A DNA stretch of 7,168 nt. It comes from CAZVFX01 sp964626565 (lineage in GTDB: Bacteria; Myxococcota_A; UBA9042; CAIXZC01). A model generated the notes under the pieces. That model did not search any database and was not told where the DNA came from. It saw only the letters and a list, made by a program, of their open reading frames with translations. Shown piece by piece: positions 4,656 through 7,168 of this stretch. The DNA lies in NCBI GenBank assembly GCA_964626565.1, contig CAZVFX010000218.1, positions 1 to 7,168 of the forward strand. The letters run 5' to 3'. The position numbers and the translations under genes are program-made. The first letter of the stretch is position 1. Each line of letters begins with the position of its first letter.

Positions 4656-6866
4656 CTACTTCGGCTTGCCCGTAGCAAGCACGAAGCCGTGATCATGGGT
4701 GACCGACTTGATATTGAATTTCACTTTGGACCCCGGGGGCATGTCCGGTACGAACTTGCCGATATCGATGGTTGGGATGGGGTAGGCGGCCAACAGTTCG
4801 CCCAGGTAGTTCTTGATGAGCACGTTCACGATGATCTCGGTGAGGAGCTGCTCCACCAGAGCTTCCGACCCTTCGACGATGCCGCCCGAAGAAACCACGT
4901 CTATGCCCATGGCTGTGACGTTCCCTACCTTCAAAGTAAGTTCGTTCACCGGATATGCCGGGTTGACGTCGATATCCACTTCTACCGCTGCGGTCGCATA
5001 CAGGTCGATGTTCCCGGCGTCACCGCCCAGTTTGAAGGAAACCACGGTGTGTAGATCTCCGAGCTGCACCTCGGCATCCTTTTCCGGAGTGCAGGAGGTG
5101 AACACGGGCGGCAGGAACGGGTCTATGGTGACGTTGACCTCGGTGACCCCGAAGCCTTCCACAAACTGGCCCACGATGTCATCGTCAAGGGTCACGTTCA
5201 TGTGGCCCCCTTGCCAGACCGCGAACAGCATCTGGTTGATAAGGTCCTCGCCTACCGCACCCTCAACGGCCTCCTCTTTTGGGAGGTAGAACTCGCCGGT
5301 TTCCGTGCCGCCGCAGTCGCCTCTACGGATAGTGCCCGGGGCGGGATGATCATTCTTCTTCTGGGTGCCGACGCCGATGCTCACGCCGAAGGCTGCGCCG
5401 GCGTTGGTAAGGTCCGCGTTCACAGGTTGGGTCTTGAACACCATGGGGAGCGGGCCGCCCGTACCGGGAATAGCCGGGATCTCGATGACCAGGTCCTGCA
5501 TGAGCAGGGAGTTGAGCATGGACACCAGTTTGGGCACGAGCTGGTCCGGAATCCAGGTTTCAAGTTTGTCGGTGATTATTTCGACGAAGGACTCACTGAA
5601 CCAGTTGAACAGCCAGTCGAACAGGGAAGCAAATCCTTGTTGGACGTCCACTGTGACCCCGACGATCTGCACATCGATATTTGTGACATCGATGATCAGT
5701 TCGCCGTTGATCACCGACACGGGCAGTTTGGCGAAGATGTTGATCTCGTCCGCGTACACCCAACCCACCGCATCGGGGCACCAGGAAGCCACCGCGCTGA
5801 AGTGGGCTTTCAGGTCGGTGAAATTAGCGGACAACAGCAGCGCCCCCGCAGTGGGTTTCATGTCGACATCGGTCAGCTTGTAGTCCACCTGGGAGACTTC
5901 GATGTCCCACTCGCACCAGGCAAATCCCGGGGCGTCGCCCTCGGCGAAGAGGGGAGACGGGATAAGCGCTTCCAGGTCAAGGTGGTTCACCACCTCAAAC
6001 GCGATGGTGGCGAGGTCGTCGAAGTCTGAAAGATCGTCATCATCCCACACGTCGGCCCGGAGGTAGGCGCGGGCGGAATTAGGGATCAGTTTTACATTCT
6101 GGTCGTTGCCGGCGGGGTTTACGTCCTCCATAAAGAGGAATGCACGCACCGACTTGTCCGCCCGTTCGTAGATGTCGGTGGCGACAACCTCGATCATATT
6201 GATTCCCGGAACCGCTATTATGGTGTGGTTAAAATTGCCGGCTGCGTTGGTGGTTACCGGAAAACCGTTGACGGTTACGAGTTGAAGCGCGCCCGCGGGC
6301 GAAAACGCGGTACCCAGCACATCCACAGCGTTGTCGGAAAGGATAGAGGCGCCTCGTGCCGGGGTGGTCAACTCGACAGTAAGTTTGCACTCGGGGGTGG
6401 ACTCCGGCTTATGGACGCAGTCCCCTTCCTTGCATTTGTCCGCGGTGCAGTTATTACCGTCCGCACAAGTGATTTCGTCACCGATGCAGTCGCCGTCCAG
6501 GCACTTGTCGTTGTTGGTGCAGAGATCCGCGTCGTCACACGCAGCGCCGTTGAGGAAGAGGTAGTTACACTCTCCCGAGACGCAAAACCCCCCGGTACAC
6601 GGATTCTGGTCGTCGCAGTCGCCGTCCACGGTGCAGTCGGTGGGAGGCGGCGGAAGGGTGGGACCGCCGTCTGTGTCAACTGCACTGGGGATGTCTTTGA
6701 AGATTTCGTAGTCCCCCGCCACCGTAGTGTCGGGTGTGGGCGGAGCAAAGCTGTCCGCCGACTCTTCTCCGGAGCAGGCGCTCAACGCCAGTGTTGCGGT
6801 CAGTAGCGCCAACGCAGATGTCATCCTGAGCGGAGCAAAGCGGGGTCGAAGGGTCTCTATCGTCAT
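4656..6866 (-). CDS. Large lipoprotein with Cys-rich repeats, Ig-like segment and probable BPI/LBP (TULIP-type) lipid-binding region
   Basis: The 736-residue protein starts at ATG 6866, 7 nt after GGAGG. Residues 1-31 form a lipoprotein signal peptide with lipobox 'ALSAC' and Cys31. After a Pro/Thr/Asp spacer, residues 78-150 hold Cys-rich repeats related to those of the Sec-redoxin lipoprotein. Residues about 165-245 resemble a bacterial Ig-like domain ('TPARGASILSDNAVDVLGTA'). The rest (about 255-736) looks like a two-lobed BPI/LBP fold: an amphipathic helical stretch near 411-456, an 'INQMLFAVWQGG' segment (543-554) like the 'NxxLxxxWxxG' element of BPI-family C-terminal lobes, a late helix (667-692), then 'YPIPTIDIG' and a terminal 'GFVLATG' strand, as in BPI C-termini. 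The family binds lipids in long hydrophobic pockets, so lipid or LPS handling at the cell surface is inferred. The fold call rests on remembered patterns. A possible promoter lies at 6916-6888. CcdA-Trx follows after 137 nt. Confidence 0.8.
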   Translation of the reverse strand: MTIETLRPRFAPLRMTSALALLTATLALSACSGEESADSFAPPTPDTTVAGDYEIFKDIPSAVDTDGGPTLPPPPTDCTVDGDCDDQNPCTGGFCVSGECNYLFLNGAACDDADLCTNNDKCLDGDCIGDEITCADGNNCTADKCKEGDCVHKPESTPECKLTVELTTPARGASILSDNAVDVLGTAFSPAGALQLVTVNGFPVTTNAAGNFNHTIIAVPGINMIEVVATDIYERADKSVRAFLFMEDVNPAGNDQNVKLIPNSARAYLRADVWDDDDLSDFDDLATIAFEVVNHLDLEALIPSPLFAEGDAPGFAWCEWDIEVSQVDYKLTDVDMKPTAGALLLSANFTDLKAHFSAVASWCPDAVGWVYADEINIFAKLPVSVINGELIIDVTNIDVQIVGVTVDVQQGFASLFDWLFNWFSESFVEIITDKLETWIPDQLVPKLVSMLNSLLMQDLVIEIPAIPGTGGPLPMVFKTQPVNADLTNAGAAFGVSIGVGTQKKNDHPAPGTIRRGDCGGTETGEFYLPKEEAVEGAVGEDLINQMLFAVWQGGHMNVTLDDDIVGQFVEGFGVTEVNVTIDPFLPPVFTSCTPEKDAEVQLGDLHTVVSFKLGGDAGNIDLYATAAVEVDIDVNPAYPVNELTLKVGNVTAMGIDVVSSGGIVEGSEALVEQLLTEIIVNVLIKNYLGELLAAYPIPTIDIGKFVPDMPPGSKVKFNIKSVTHDHGFVLATGKPK
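6820..6857. repeat. Dispersed-type repeat overlapping the lipoprotein start
   Basis: The segment begins GTCATCCTGAGCGGAGCAAA and ends GGGTCGAAGGGTCTC. It closely resembles a short dispersed repeat of the 'GTCATCCTGAGCGAAGCGAAGG' type that I recall from many unrelated bacterial genomes. Read on the minus strand it encodes residues 4-16 of the lipoprotein (ETLRPRFAPLRMT), including all three Arg of the signal-peptide n-region. Copy number in this genome cannot be judged from one window. Confidence 0.55.
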
Positions 6867-6873
6867 ATCTAGG

Positions 6874-6878
6874 CCTCC
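6874..6878 (-). promoter_or_regulatory. Ribosome binding site of the TULIP-like lipoprotein gene
   Basis: GGAGG lies 7 nt before ATG 6866. It supports this start over the internal ATG at 6824, which would begin 'MTSALALL' and lack the positive charges of a signal-peptide n-region. Confidence 0.65.
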
Positions 6879-6887
6879 AGCCAGTCT

Positions 6888-6916
6888 ATTATCGGCATTT
6901 GAGGCCGGTCGCGCAA
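6888..6916 (-). promoter_or_regulatory. Possible sigma-70-type promoter for the TULIP-like lipoprotein gene
   Basis: On the minus strand TTGCGC (6916-6911) and GATAAT (6893-6888) are separated by 17 nt. The -10 matches the consensus at 5 of 6 positions, the -35 at only 3 of 6. Transcription would start near 6881, giving a leader of about 15 nt that still contains the ribosome binding site. Confidence 0.35.
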
Positions 6917-6956
6917 CAGGTACGTCGGCAGGATGTGGTGAACCGCAGGCCCCATT

Positions 6957-6986
6957 CCTACTTCGCCGGAGGCTACGAAGGACAGG
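6957..6986. repeat. Imperfect palindrome in the divergent intergenic region
   Basis: CTTCG (6961-6965) and CGAAG (6976-6980) pair around a 10-nt loop, with flanking CCT and AGG able to extend the pairing imperfectly. The sequence resembles a 'CCTTCGTAGCC...GGCGAAG' hairpin repeat I recall from other bacterial genomes. It could be another dispersed repeat or part of a regulatory site between the two divergent genes. Confidence 0.35.
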
Positions 6987-7040
6987 CTGCTCGGTCTCGG
7001 GGTACGGAATTCTTTTACAGTGGGGGCTGTGGAATCTAGA

Positions 7041-7168
7041 ATGTCCCTTATGGAGTCGTACGTTCGATTGGTGGTTCGCCGTCGCTTTCTTGTCCTCGCT
7101 TTGCTGGGGCTGATGACGGTGGCGTCCGGGGTGGTGTGCTCCTACGGCCGTATCGGCACTTCCCTAGG
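7041..7168 (+). CDS. N-terminus of a probable RND/MMPL-family membrane transporter, partial
   Basis: The frame opens at ATG 7041 and runs to the window edge, showing 42 residues. It begins with a short amphipathic stretch 'MESYVRLVVRRRFLVLAL' and one hydrophobic segment (about residues 15-33). The pattern Y-x-R-x-V-x-R followed at once by the first membrane helix is typical of RND/MMPL exporters, which move lipids or hydrophobic compounds across the inner membrane. A weak GGAA lies 6 nt before ATG 7041; ATG 7050 is the alternative start. The gene is divergent from the TULIP-like lipoprotein across 174 nt, which would suit joint lipid traffic. With only the first helix visible, another membrane-protein family is possible. 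Confidence 0.55.
   Translation, partial: MSLMESYVRLVVRRRFLVLALLGLMTVASGVVCSYGRIGTSL

Noticed and set aside
5202..6029. Plus-strand open frame of 275 codons opposite the TULIP-like lipoprotein gene.
   Set aside because: No family features; the opposite strand has a complete gene with signal peptide, ribosome binding site and domain pattern.

Overview
The window comes from a bacterium, probably a Myxococcota or other deltaproteobacteria-like lineage. This is inferred from the large exported lipoproteins carrying Cys/Asp-rich repeats of the C-D-D-x-N-x-C-T-x-D-x-C type, a choice-of-anchor/ASH-like domain beside a propeller-like region, redoxins preceded by a 'YPEGPYG' segment, and moderately high GC. 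No taxonomic marker gene is present, so the assignment is tentative. No rRNA, tRNA, CRISPR array or insertion sequence was seen.

Layout. Four genes lie on the minus strand and read from right to left. 6866-4656 is a lipoprotein with Cys-rich repeats, an Ig-like segment and a probable BPI/LBP (TULIP-type) lipid-binding region. 4518-3298 is a CcdA/DsbD-type membrane electron transporter fused to a C-terminal thioredoxin domain (CPAC). 3189-562 is a very large lipoprotein ending in a redoxin domain. 539 to the window edge is a second, smaller redoxin lipoprotein with a classical WCQPC site, cut by the window start. On the plus strand, from 7041 to the right edge, is the start of a membrane protein resembling the first segment of RND/MMPL transporters. 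Gaps on the minus strand are 137, 108 and 22 nt, so the last two genes are very probably co-transcribed and the CcdA-Trx gene may join them.

Main discovery. The 3189-562 gene is split by an in-frame TGA at 879-877, exactly at the first position of the redoxin C-x-x-C motif (TGA-Pro-Ile-Cys). The same frame continues for 104 more residues with the rest of a thioredoxin/AhpC-TSA fold, ending at TAG. Sixteen nucleotides after the TGA is the loop of a perfect 6-bp hairpin (866-850, loop AGUUG with G at position 2), which fits the published description of bacterial SECIS elements. I therefore annotate one 875-residue selenoprotein (Sec771, Cys774): a lipoprotein in which Cys-rich repeats, a propeller-like region and an ASH-like domain are fused to a Sec-redoxin. 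A conventional automated annotation would report a truncated protein plus a small orphan ORF.

How the genes may work together (inference): the CcdA-Trx protein would pass cytoplasmic reducing equivalents across the inner membrane to the Sec-redoxin and its Cys-based neighbour, giving an extracytoplasmic thiol/selenol redox relay. The TULIP-like lipoprotein and the divergent MMPL-like transporter could form a separate lipid-handling pair. Several short repeats and inverted repeats lie in the intergenic spaces; one dispersed-type repeat appears to supply the signal-peptide n-region of the TULIP-like lipoprotein.
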